64,000 nucleotides of DNA from Mycocentrospora acerina (taxonomy: Eukaryota; Ascomycota; Dothideomycetes; Pleosporales), in NCBI GenBank assembly GCA_022701365.1, contig JAKUHH010000350.1, forward strand, positions 62,001-126,000. The letters are read 5' to 3'. The notes below the pieces were generated by a model. It made no database searches. It was given only the letters and a program-made list of their open reading frames with translations, and was not told the origin of the DNA. Shown piece by piece: positions 46,061 to 56,454 of this stretch; position 1 is the stretch's first letter, and each line of letters opens with the position of its first letter. Both the position numbers and the translations under genes were made by a program.

Positions 46061-46865
46061 GTTGAGCTGGGACGGGAGCGAGGAAAGCCAGTGCTCCCGG
46101 CAGCGCCCATGTCGAGGTGTTATAGAGGGCGGGGGCTGTAGAGGGCGATGAGCTGGCGGCGAGAGGCGCGGTGAGCAAAAGGGCAGCTGTAGCAGCAGCA
46201 GCAGTGGCAGGCGTGGTCGCAGCAGCAGCGGCAGAATCCCTCCACACCGGCACCAGACCAGCTTCGCGAGCTGGCCGCCTAGCCGCAACGGGCGCGGTCA
46301 GCAAGCTGGCGCGCGGGGCACGTGATGTGTATCCCAGCACGAGGCCATGGATGCGGATGTGTCGTTGGGCACGTGACGTTGACTGTGTATGCGGTTGTGT
46401 GTGCCAGCGCGCACGTGACACACCCCCAGCACAAGGCCATGCATGCCATTGCACGTATCAGCGGGCACGTGACATATCCCCAGCACAAGGATGCACTGCA
46501 CGTGTCAGCATTCACGTGACGCCCACCCCCCAGCACAAGGCCATGTATGCACTGCATGTGTCAGCGGCCTGCAGCCAATGGGCGGCGCAACGGGCGAGCA
46601 CCGCCGTCAACGGTGAGAGTTAAGGGGTGCGCGCGGCGAAAGGGCAGGCGGGTCGACAGTCGAACCCGACTCCCACACGCGTCTGCCCTGGCTCCAAGCT
46701 CCACGCCTCCACGCCCGGCCCACGACATGCCCCGTCCCGTGTGAAGCTGTCAACGTCTGAACCGCCGCCTCGCCCGCTGCTCTGCTCGCTGCCCATCCCG
46801 CCCACGCCCTCGCCCTCGCCCTCCTCGCCGTCTCCGTTGCGCGCATGCGTGCTTGAGCCGCCGCC
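46061..46865. promoter_or_regulatory. Divergent KOG1/kelch upstream region with CACGTG repeat array
   Basis: 805 nt. CACGTG sites start at 46319, 46370, 46412, 46466, 46499 and 46513. Five read CACGTGA(C/T), that is RTCACGTG on the minus strand, spaced 42-54 bp. Four copies of (C)CCCAGCAC(A/G)AGG lie between them (about 46333, 46425, 46478, 46528), so the sites are embedded in a degenerate tandem repeat of about 50 bp. The array is 260-460 bp from the KOG1 start and 350-550 bp from the kelch start. RTCACGTG is the consensus of Cbf1/USF/TFEB-type bHLH factors. Confidence 0.7.
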
Positions 46866-49800
46866 ATGTCCTTCCTCTTCGGCAAGAAGAACAAGCAGCC
46901 GTCCAGCGCCCTGCCGCCTGCCGTGCGCGGCATCTCGTCGTCCAACGGCCAGGACGCGCCGCCAGCCTCGCTCAATGGCGCCCTGCGCGACGCCGACAAG
47001 ACTCGCCCCGGCCCCCAGGCCCCGCCCGTCCAGCAGCCCTCGCAGCCGCCGTCGCAGCCGCCGTCGCAGACACCCACGCCCGGCGGGAGCGTCAACACCT
47101 CGCTCAGTTCGCTGCAGGCGCCCGCCAGCCAGACGCCGCCCGAGCCCAAGGTGTCGCGCGAGCGGCCAGATGCCAGCATCCAGCCACACAATGCGCCCCA
47201 GACGGCCAGGATCGCCGGCGCCCCCCAAGACTCGCCCTATCCCTGGTCCTCACGCCGCCTCAACTTCACCGGAGGCAACCCGTTCCCCCGCTACGGCGCC
47301 GCCATCAACGCAACCGCCTCCAAGGATGGCACCATCTACCTCATGGGCGGCTTGGTCGGCGGCGCAACCGTCAAGGGCGACCTCTGGCTGACCGAGATGG
47401 GCAACGGCAGCATGGCCTGCTACCCCATCTCCACCACCGGCGACGGTCCCGGGCCCCGTGTCGGCCATGCCAGTCTGCTCGTCGGCAACGCCTTCATCGT
47501 CTTTGGCGGCGACACCAAGCTGGCCGACAACGACGACCTCGACGACACGCTGTACCTCTTAAACACCTGTGAGTTGCTTGCCTGTCCGCTGCAACACCCA
47601 CTCCCACTCCCACTCCCTCTCCCTCTCTCCCTCTCCCCTCTACCTGCTGGCCTGACACGATGCAGCAACAAAGCACTGGTCGCGAGCACTGCCGCAGGGC
47701 CCCCGGCCAACCGGGCGTTATGGACACACACTGAACATCCTGGGCTCCAAAATCTACATCTTTGGTGGCCAGGTCGAGGGCTTCTTCTTCAACGACCTGG
47801 TCGCCTTTGACCTAAACTCGCTGCAGTCGTCAGCGAGCCGCTGGGAGGTCCTGCTCCCAAACACAAAGGACCGCGCTTCTCCCCATGGCAGCTCGCCGCC
47901 AGCCCGTACCAACCACTCCGTCATCACGTGGAATGACAAGTTGTATCTGTATGCACACACCCTCCTTCATCTGCGCCGCTTGCTCCGCTAACATCACCTC
48001 TAGCTTTGGCGGCACCGACGGCGTTACCTGGTTCAACGATGTCTGGACCTACGAGCCACGCTCCAACACCTGGACTGAGCTTGACTGCATTGGATACATC
48101 CCAGTCGCCCGCGAGGGCCATTCTGCCGCACTAGTAAACGACACCATGTACATCTTTGGCGGCCGCACACAGGACGGAGTCGACCTGGGGGATCTGGCCG
48201 CCTTCCGCATATCGTCACGGCGATGGTACATGTTCCAAAACATGGGACACTCTCCCTCGGCACGGTCAGGCCACAGCATGACTGCATTTGGAAAACACAT
48301 TGTGGTCCTGGCTGGCGAGCCAAGCTCTTCTGTCAGCGACAGGAACGAACTGAGCATGGCCTATATTCTCGATACCTCCAAGATCAGATACCCGCCAAAC
48401 GAGAGTGCACTACCCCAGCAAGCAATCAATCTGCCGCAGAAGCCGATTGGAGCAGAGAGAAACAATAGCACCCAAGGTAGAGCAGGTTCGGCCCCAGGCC
48501 GCGAGAGCATGGTGTCCGCACCCCCGCAATTCCGGGCCCCGGACGCAGCACCCAATGGTGTGGGGGGTGCGCCTGGATCGCGACTGCCTCGTGCAGCTGG
48601 GCAAGTCCCATCAGGCCCTCCGCAGTTCCAACAGCCTCCCCAGCCAAGGCCTAATGACGCCGGCGCACAAGTCGTGACTAACCCACGGACCAAGACTCCG
48701 ACCAAAGGAGAACGCGCATTTGGGCCGCACGTTGACACTGGGGCTGCAGCTTCACTCAACAGAGGCAACCTGTCACCAACAACACGAGACGCTCCCTCCA
48801 CTGTCGACATGCACCGAAAAGCCTCTGATGCAGTCAGTCCCATTGCACTAAAACAGTCAATGGAAACGTCGCGATCAGGCAGCATAGCATCGAGAACCAC
48901 GTCAAGGTCACATCGGCAACAGCTTTCGCAAGAAAGTGTCGAGCAGATAGCCCCTAGAAGATCAAATGAAGCCCAACACCAGCCTGCCGCGAGTCGCGAA
49001 CTAGAACCACAAACCATGGCGAGATCTATCCCCATGTCGCCCGTAATCGACCAACGGAATAACGAATTGGCCCAGGAACTCGAGATTGTCAAGGGCCGCA
49101 ATGCATGGTACGCATCAGAACTTGCCCTCGCCCGTAAAGCAGGGTATAATCCCGGACCTTCTTCAAGCCCCGTCTTTGATGAGCGTTCAGTCGAGTCATT
49201 TCGTGACGAGGACAGACCCTTGCTGGAGGCTCTTCTTAAGATGAAAACCGAACTCGAGCGTGTGCAGGCATCAATCAAATCTCAGGGCAACGAAGCTGCC
49301 AAAAAGATTGCAGACGTCGAAAGGCAGCGAGATTCTGCTGTCAGTGAGGCCATATACGCAAAGACTAAGCTGGCCGCGCATGGCGGTGGCAGTCAAGGCG
49401 GAACCCCTCTGTTGGATGGAGCTCGAAGTACCGGTACTCCCGACATGGATCGTCTAAACGACGTCAACCGCCGTTTGGCTGCGTCGTTGGCCTCACAAAG
49501 CGATCTATCTGCAAAGGTAGAGAGATTGACACAGGAAATACAGTCGGAACGAAAAGCAAAACAGCTGGCCGAGGAGACGGCAGAAGCCGCCCAGAGCCGT
49601 GTACAAGAGTTGGATTCCACCCGACAAAAGGCGTCCGCTGAGTTTGAAAGCTTGCGTGCCGAGTTGCACGAAGCTGAACGCGTGGCTAGGGAAGTCTCTG
49701 CCAGCGCAGCAGAAGCAGAAGCGTCGTCGAAGCTGTTGGCGATTGATAAACAAGAACTGAGCGCCAGAGTTGCCCGAATGTCTGAGGAGTCGAGAAGTCA

Positions 49801-51517
49801 CACCATTACCCTCAAGTCTTTACGCGATGCGGTGGCTGCATCCGCGGAGAGGTCCGTGTTATTGGAGAGGCAGCTTGAGGAGGATAGGGCTCAAGGCGAC
49901 AGCCTTCGACAGAAGCTGGCACAGCTTCGCGCCGAGCATGAGGCTCGCACGACTGAACTCGAGTCGTCAACCCAAAAGCTTCGTGACGCTGAGCAGCTCG
50001 CAGAAAGGCATGCCGAGGAAGCGCGCCATCACCGAGAAGCGGTCCTTACCGGGCTCGGAAACCTGTCCAATGATCGCGGTATTGGCGAAAACGCCATGGA
50101 CGAGCGTGTTACAATACTCCGACAACAGGCCGAGGCTGCAGGTTCTTTGGCACGCAAGAACCAGGCAGCCGCTGATCAAGCCTCTGAGAAACTCCGCCGT
50201 GCAGAGGAGAGGATAGCGGGCCTCGAGGCTTACCAAGAACAGTCAAGCCGCGAGGGCCTTACGATCAGAAAGCAGTTGCAACAAGCAATGCGCGATATGC
50301 AAACGTCCGAGGGTGAAAAGGTGGAGTTGCGCCAGCAATATGAGCGACTACGCCTAGAGAGCAACGCCTTTGAAGTACAACTCAGAACACTCAAGAATCT
50401 TCTGGAAGAACGAGGCGTCAATCCGGCTGATGCCCGTCGCTCCAGGGTGTTGGAGAGTCCAAACTCACGATTTGGTACCCCTGACCTCAATCGTGTGAGG
50501 GAGCTGGAGCAGCAGATTGAGTCGATGAACAAAGCGCACGACGAGTTACGAGGCGCTTTCGACCAACGCGAGCATGAAGTCAGCAAGGATTGGGAAGAGA
50601 AGTTGCAAGCCTTGCACAATGATCATCAGGCTGCCGTCAAATACCTTCGCGGAACAGAGAAGATGCTTGCAAAGATGAAGCAGGAGCTAGATCGTTACAA
50701 GAATGCGAATATTAAGCTCGAGGAGGAGCTTTCGCAGACCAGGGAAGTCACACACAATTCCACGGCAGAGCGGGCAAAGGAATGGGAAGCGGAACGATCA
50801 TCTTTCCAGACCAAGTTGTCCAGCTTGCAGGAGGACATGACCAAGTCTGTTTCTCGTCTCGAAACCGAGCTCTCCACCTTACAGTCCGAGTTGGTCTCCT
50901 CCCGTGGTGCAGCCGAAGTGGCAGCAAAAAATGCAAAGCAGGCCACGGCTGCGGCTGATCAGTCTCGTACTGATCTAGAGTCACTTCGCCGCCAGTACAC
51001 GCTGGTGGAAGAGCGTGCACGCGAAGCCGAAAACCGCGTGCAAACTTTCCTTCATCAATTTGAGACATCGGTAGACAATTACCGTCGCCAGTCACAAGTA
51101 CCGATGGAGAGTGTAAACGGAGACCACCACATCCGCCACCGCACACACGACAGCGTCGCTTCAGCCGAGTCACTCTATAGTCGCAACGATGGGTCTAGCA
51201 CTCCCGAAGCTACGAACCGGCCGGCCTCGGCGGCAACACGCAACTCGATGGCTCTAGACAATCTCGCCTCGGAGCTGGACGCGCTGAGAAGCCACTGGGA
51301 AACAACAAACAAAGCCTATCGCCTCAGCGACCGATTCGATTTTGAGCGCACGCCCACAAACGACCGAGACAATTCAGCCGAGTTGCTTGCCCAGTGGAGA
51401 CCGCGCATGGATACCGCGCATGCCGACGACGCGAAAACGGACAAGCAAAACACGCACACGGGTCAACTGTGGTCGTCGACGACCTCATCTACAACACTAC
51501 CGAACGCATCATCATGA
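46866..51517 (+). CDS. Kelch-repeat cell-end protein with long coiled coil (Tea1/Kel1 type)
   Basis: Exons 46866-47568, 47666-47948 and 48004-51517 encode 1499 aa; introns 97 and 55 nt. A Pro/Gln-rich tail is followed by six kelch blades (about residues 125-440) with repeated GHxxxxxGxxIYIFGG motifs: RYGAAIN..IYLMGG, RVGHASLLVGNAFIVFGG, RYGHTLNILGSKIYIFGG, RTNHSVITWNDKLYLFGG, REGHSAALVNDTMYIFGG and RSGHSMTAFGKHIVVLAG. A disordered linker follows, and then about 650 residues of near-continuous coiled coil (about residues 680-1370). This architecture is shared by S. pombe Tea1, Aspergillus TeaA and yeast Kel1/Kel2, which mark growing tips, link microtubule ends to formins and restrain mitotic exit. 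No C-terminal prenylation box is seen. Confidence 0.9.
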
Positions 51518-53584
51518 TCTGCTTTTGATTTAATTTAAGAAAAAAGAAATTCCCCCCCTTCTCGGTTTGGGATATAACGTCTAATGTGTTGAAACTGGAT
51601 CATGGCTATTGCAAATCTTTTATGGGATGGGAAAGATGGGAAAGATGGGCCAGGCTGGACTGTACTGTACTGGGCTGGTAATGGACAAAGAAGACTATTT
51701 GGATACGAAGCGTCGTCGAATTAATTGCTTGTTTTTTGTTTGGTTTTTTTTTTACACATACAACATCTTCTTCTTCTTTTTCTCTTTTTTTTCATCTCCT
51801 CCACATTCCGCTGGATCTTACCTTCTACCACTCCCTCCCTCCCTCCTTTAGCTGGCCTCTAAGCGGGTATTTTGGTGGTTTTTTTCTCCTCTTCTTTTCT
51901 AAACCTCTCTTTTTCTCTCTCTCTCTTCATTTCTTGGGGGAGAGAAGTAAAAAAAACTCCGTCTTTTTAGATGGCTTTTTGTCGCTCTCTTAGATGGGCT
52001 GGCTGGCTGGCTGGCTGGCTGGCCAGCAGACAGATGGGCTGGGCTGGGTTGGGCAGGGCTATGTCGTACTCGCCGTATATATTATACCATTACCGTTACC
52101 ATTTCCACTACTGCTGCTGCTGTTGCTACTTCTGCTACTACCTCATGTGGACTTGTCTTGTCTAGTCGAATGTACTTGCTTCTTCTCCCCAGTTTCTTCC
52201 CCGTTTCTTCTTCTTCTCCTTCTCGGGTATGTATCTGTGTATCTGTGTATCTATATCTGTGTTTCTATTACCTTGTAGATATAACATGCAACATGTGATT
52301 ATCCCCACTCACTTATACTCTTCCAACCCCCGGGTACTTGAACTGATGTTACCATTATTATTATTATTATTATATACCGTGTCAAACCCCCTCCCCGACT
52401 AGACTGACAGTCAAAAAGACGAGGATGTGAGACACTTGTTCTAATCTTACTATTCTTCTTCTTTTATATAGTATAGTATAGTATAGCCTGTATAGTTCTA
52501 GAGAAGAAGAAGAAGAAGAAGAAGAAGAAGAAGAAGAAAACACAACAGCTGCTGCATACATAATATATGGTATACTTGCTTGCATGCATGCATGTATCAA
52601 AGAAGAAGTGTGTTTGTTAAATCATCACCAACTAGATGGAACGTATTGAATGAGAAGTAGTACGGTAGGTATGAATATGGACATGGATGTGGACATTGAA
52701 GTGGAGAAAGAAGAAGAAGAGAAAAAATACGGCATTTGAAATATTTGACATTTGAATATTTGAACGCTTGGGTAATTAATCAGTCAAATCCCCTAACTAT
52801 TCTTCAGCAATCTTTACTTGTGAATAGTATCCCTTCCCTTCTCTTCCCTTCCCATTCTACACCATACTCACAGAGAAAAAAAACAGCACGAACATTGTTA
52901 TTATTACTGTTATTATTATTCAACTTTTTCCAAGTCACTCACTGCTAATACCGCTATTCTCAATCCTATTACTATTGTCATCACCGTTACTACCGTCGTC
53001 ATTGTTAAAAACGCTATTGCTCTTCCCATCTCCTTCCTATCATTGAGCAGGTTTCGAATGTGGGAAGGTGGGGAAGTCAGGTGAAGTGAAAGACAGTACT
53101 GTACAATACTATTCAGGACAACACAACACAGCACAATAGGAACTCCGCTGCCCACCACGCACATGCACATGCACAATAACCGGTAAAAAGTGAATATCGA
53201 GTGATATTGTACCCCGTGCTGTTTTATTCTCTTTGCCATAGTGAAAAACTCATAAACGTTCTTCTCTCTCTCTATTTTTCCTCCCTCCCCGTTCTTGTTC
53301 TTGTTCCTGTTTTTAAGATTTTACAGTCTTGCTTTGGCACTTCCTCGGTCGTTTGGTCTCATCGCTGGTGCTTTTTCTTTCCTACTTTTCAACTTTTGCG
53401 AGGGAGTAAGTAATTGCTTGATTCTATACAGAGACGGCTGGCCCGTTGTTGTTGGTTTGGATTATTCGTCTTCGTCTACATCGTCATCGTCATCGTCATC
53501 TTCATCTTCTATTTGTTATTCCATCCATCCATCCATCCATTCTCTCAACATCTACATCTACGACCTGTCCAAAATCAGCACAAC
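51518..53584. other. Gene-free, repeat-rich 2-kb gap
   Basis: No credible gene on either strand. Simple repeats include (GGCT) at about 51994-52025, (ATT) at about 52354-52373, TATAG repeats at about 52467-52485, (GAA) at about 52503-52538, (GCAT) at about 52582-52593, CATGCACATG at about 53160, (GTCATC) at about 53480-53500 and (ATCC) at about 53522-53540. T runs are frequent around 51740-51960. It presumably contains the 3' UTR of the kelch gene and a long 5' leader for the next gene; both ends are plus strand. Confidence 0.5.
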
Positions 53585-54547
53585 ATGACGCGACATCGCG
53601 ACACATCGACATCTGGCAAGAACTCCAGTTCCAGCGTCACGAGACTCGTCAATTCCTCTTCGCTCAGCAACGAGCAGAAAATCTCTGCCATGTGCCGATA
53701 TCCACATGCATTTCTCAATAGCCTCTACGAGCAGCACGTGGCTGTTCGGACACCCCGTTCAACATCGACGCTGACGCCAATGCCAACGTCAGAATTACCT
53801 GATAACCTGTCTGAGATGCTCGGTGGAGTCGAGTATAAACCGCTCATCGATGAGGAGCTAGAGGATTCACCGAGTCCTAGTGCGCTCCCACCAATCTACC
53901 CACCGTATGCGGGCCACTTTGAGACGTCCGCCGAGGCCAAGAGATATCGCAAGCGCACGCGGATAACTGCAAAGTCGGATGCGCCGGACATTCAGCGTGT
54001 GAGGCTACATGGCCGGGCATACTGGGTGCGACGGATCTATGAGGCCATGATCGATATAACGTGCATCAGCGACAGCGCGGCGTCGATCCATCGCCAGCGG
54101 TTTGTCGATACCCCTGCGTTTGATGCGGCGGATCTCGAGGCTACCGCGCACCACATCTTCGATGCAGCAGTGGCAGTGCATGTGCGCGGCTGGACCCGCC
54201 CTGTTGTATACCACAAAAAGGTCGTGCGTGGCAAGCTGACGGATGTGAGCGAGCATAGTCTGGAGACGCGGCTGGCACGCATATGCTCGTGTCTGAAGCA
54301 GAAGAAGGCAATAGTGGATGATGCGTTGCGTGGGGGAGTGACACTTGCGCTGCTCTGCGACAACCCAGAGGCGAGGGGTTTCACCAAGTTGTCCAACAAT
54401 ACGGGAAACAGGAAGAAAGGCGAGCGGTTGAGGCTTGCAAAAGATCGGAGCGTGCAGCAGCAGAGAGGAGAGGGAGTGGCGGATGAGGGGAGGCAGGAGA
54501 AGGAGGGCGTGAAAGAGGAAGGCCAGGGAGAGGAGGAGAATGAGTAG
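53585..54547 (+). CDS. Unrecognised 320-residue protein
   Basis: Single-exon ORF; the frame upstream lacks an ATG, so 53585 (acaacATGAC) is the start. N-terminal 30 residues are Ser/Thr-rich. A central part contains ALPPIYPPYAGHFETSAEAKRYRKRTRI and then a folded-looking region (about residues 135-240: VRLHGRAYWVRRIYEAMIDITCIS, LEATAHHIFDAAVAVHVRGWTRPVVYHKKVVRGKL). The last 60 residues are charged, Lys/Arg then Glu-rich, ending in a run of Glu. There is no signal peptide or membrane segment. I know no family for it; it could be lineage-restricted. The stop is 42 nt from that of the convergent gene. Real gene likely, function unknown. Confidence 0.65.
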   Translation: MTRHRDTSTSGKNSSSSVTRLVNSSSLSNEQKISAMCRYPHAFLNSLYEQHVAVRTPRSTSTLTPMPTSELPDNLSEMLGGVEYKPLIDEELEDSPSPSALPPIYPPYAGHFETSAEAKRYRKRTRITAKSDAPDIQRVRLHGRAYWVRRIYEAMIDITCISDSAASIHRQRFVDTPAFDAADLEATAHHIFDAAVAVHVRGWTRPVVYHKKVVRGKLTDVSEHSLETRLARICSCLKQKKAIVDDALRGGVTLALLCDNPEARGFTKLSNNTGNRKKGERLRLAKDRSVQQQRGEGVADEGRQEKEGVKEEGQGEEENE

Positions 54548-54589
54548 TGGGTGGAGCTGGAGGCATCTCTTCCAGGAGAGAATGGTAGC

Positions 54590-55289
54590 TCAGTAGAATT
54601 TCGCACCACCAATGCTCTCGACTGTTATGTTTCCGTCTTTACTCGCGCCTTGCTGATGCTGCTGTTCGGCGTCTTCACTCGTGGGTTCAGGTTTCTGCGC
54701 GGCAGCCTGCCTCAGGGCCTTTCTTCGCTTCTTGCTCTGGAACAGCGCCTCCTCGTTCTCAATGTCTTTGAGGACTGTATTGTGTCAGCAAAAGCACATT
54801 CGCCTCCCACGACTCCACGACTCCATGACTCCACTCACCCTCAGCCCACTCTCTCTCACTCTCGGCGTCCCCAGTCCCCAGCGCCTTCTCCACGTCTACA
54901 TGCTCGCCCCTCTGCACGCGCTCAATGACCTCTTTCAAAATGCCAATCTTGGCCTCAGCCCTACGAAGATTGTGGCTCCGCTCCTGCTTCAGCCACAGGA
55001 CCTGGATGGCCTGGCTGCCGACAAGCAGTCCAAGGATAATGTACGGCGTGGCGGGATTCCACTCGCGGTTGCGCGGATGGTCGGAGCGGCTCTTGAAGGG
55101 CTTGGGGATCATGGACCCCCAGAAGCTGGGCTGGAGGACGCGTGGGAGCGACAGGTAGCGTGGATGCAGCAGAGATGGCGGGGCCAGCAGCGCATAGGTG
55201 CGTGCATGTGGCCGTAGTGGGGGGAGCATCACATAGCGGTGGCAGGCTGGCGTGCGGAGCAGCTGGCGGAAGAGGGCTGCGGCGTCCAT
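54590..55289 (-). CDS. Small fungal membrane protein, probably mitochondrial (DUF5321-like)
   Basis: Exons 55289-54839 and 54774-54590 encode 211 aa; the intron is 64 nt (GTGAGT...ACAG). The N-terminal 60 residues are rich in Arg, His, Leu and Pro with almost no acidic residues, like a mitochondrial presequence. FWGSMIPKPFKS and REWNPATPYIILGLLVGSQAIQVLWL follow, giving one membrane helix (about residues 92-110). A basic helical stretch reads RRAEAKIGILKEVIERVQRGE and the C-tail is charged. The WNPATP-helix-AKIGxLxEVIERVQRGE pattern resembles a fungus-specific family I recall as DUF5321; I could not check this. Function is unknown. In-frame codons upstream of 55289 include another ATG near 55406, but the presequence is better from 55289. 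It is divergent from the thioesterase gene. Confidence 0.7.
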
Positions 55290-55506
55290 GGCGGGGGAGG
55301 GGAGGGGGAGGGGTACAGTCGATACGCGGCCTGGCACATGAGATGGCGTGCACGGCGTGTCGTAGATGAAAGTTTTGGCGCGTGGGCCCGACACGGTTAG
55401 CGACATGTTTGCCGACCGAGGTCCAGCGATAGTCGTGCATGGCCATATATGTCCATGTCCATGTCCATGTCCATGTTGTCGCCATCCACCGTTGGCAGCA
55501 TTTACC
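55290..55506. promoter_or_regulatory. Bidirectional promoter, membrane protein and thioesterase
   Basis: 217 nt between divergent ATGs. A (CATGTC) run lies at about 55450-55476: four tandem 6-bp units. No TATA box seen. Confidence 0.45.
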
Positions 55507-56224
55507 ATGGAGGACACACAGTCGCCCGCAGACAAGGTCCAGAGATGGGTAGGCTTGCCGGTGCTTCGATATGCATGAATGCTGACCGGGACAGTTCAAA
55601 ATAGCGAGCTCCGACGACTACGAAGCATGTATACCTTATCTCGCTGCACAGCTGGGCGGCTCTAACTTGGCCGCGTCTAGGGTCACGATGCTTTCCTTTG
55701 CAAGATCTTGAAGCTCGAGTCGGCTACTTTTGAGCCCTCGAGCACGAATCCTCACAACGCGCGCACCGTCTTCAGCTTCACCGTGCCGCGCCAGCTCTGC
55801 AACATGGGCGGCAACCTTCATGGCGGAGCCGTGGCCTTGATCTTTGACATTACCACGTCTACTACCGTCGCACCCTGCGCCCGCGAAGGCTTCTGGGACA
55901 CGGGGCACGTGAGCCGTAATCGGTATTGAGCCCCCTCGTAAATCCCCGCCATTTAGATGTGCAACATTGCTAACCTCCCTGCAGTAAGTGACCTTTCCAC
56001 CCTGAACATGGCAGTTCGTTGAGCACGTGTTGACCATACAAGTCAACTGCACCTACCTGCGTCCTGCACCCGAAGGTTCGACTGTCTATGTTGAGAGCAA
56101 GGTGGTCCATCTGGGGAAACGGATGGGTCTTCTTGTGGGAGAGATGAGGGTGGGTTCAATGGATGGGAAAGTGTGCTACACGTGTGAGCACGGAAAGGCA
56201 GCCATTGGCTCGACGAATTTGTAA
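55507..56224 (+). CDS. Hotdog-fold acyl-CoA thioesterase (4HBT/PaaI type)
   Basis: Best model: exons 55507-55548, 55595-55624, 55681-55908 and 56015-56224, 169 aa. The core is secure: FTVPRQLCNMGGNLHGGAVALIFDITTSTT holds the HGG loop and catalytic Asp of the hotdog fold. After the 106-nt intron, FVEHVLTIQVNCTYLRPAPEGSTVYVESKVVHLGKRMGLLVGEM and KVCYTCEHGKA complete the fold, as in ACOT13/THEM-type enzymes that hydrolyse acyl-CoA. The 5' part is uncertain. The acceptor at 55680 must join in phase 0 (GHDAFLCKILKLESA), but the only GT after exon 2 (55629) leaves one extra base. Either the donor is GC at 55625, or exon 2 is skipped and 55548 joins 55681 directly (159 aa, also in frame). The substrate is unknown. 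Confidence 0.75.
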
Positions 56225-56454
56225 TGTGTATTGGAAACGGCTGGAATGCTCGAACCGGGAGAGTAGAGCGCTGGTGGGTGTAGATAGATCCAGAGTCATA
56301 TTAGATGTTGTAGACAATCCATGTGTGGCATGGTGTTGGAGTAGTCAGGTCAGGGCTACCTAAACATGTGCGTAATGCGCCAAGGCAACTACTACATGCG
56401 ACCCTGGAAAGCTACACCACTCCGCAACACGCCATACCACCCACACAGCTTGCA
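56225..56454. other. Short intergenic gap before VPS5
   Basis: 230 nt with the thioesterase 3' end and the VPS5 promoter. Nothing distinctive. Confidence 0.35.

Noticed and set aside
43905..46454. Long minus-strand frame that would extend KOG1 to 849 codons in this segment
   Set aside because: Upstream of 45575 it reads the wrong frame; the spliced exon 46060-45635 gives the conserved EEYSNMLTS-NFFMYYTDK junction.
46279..46557. Minus-strand ORF with repeated GLVLG/CHV peptide
   Set aside because: Translation of the CACGTG repeat array; no start context or domain.
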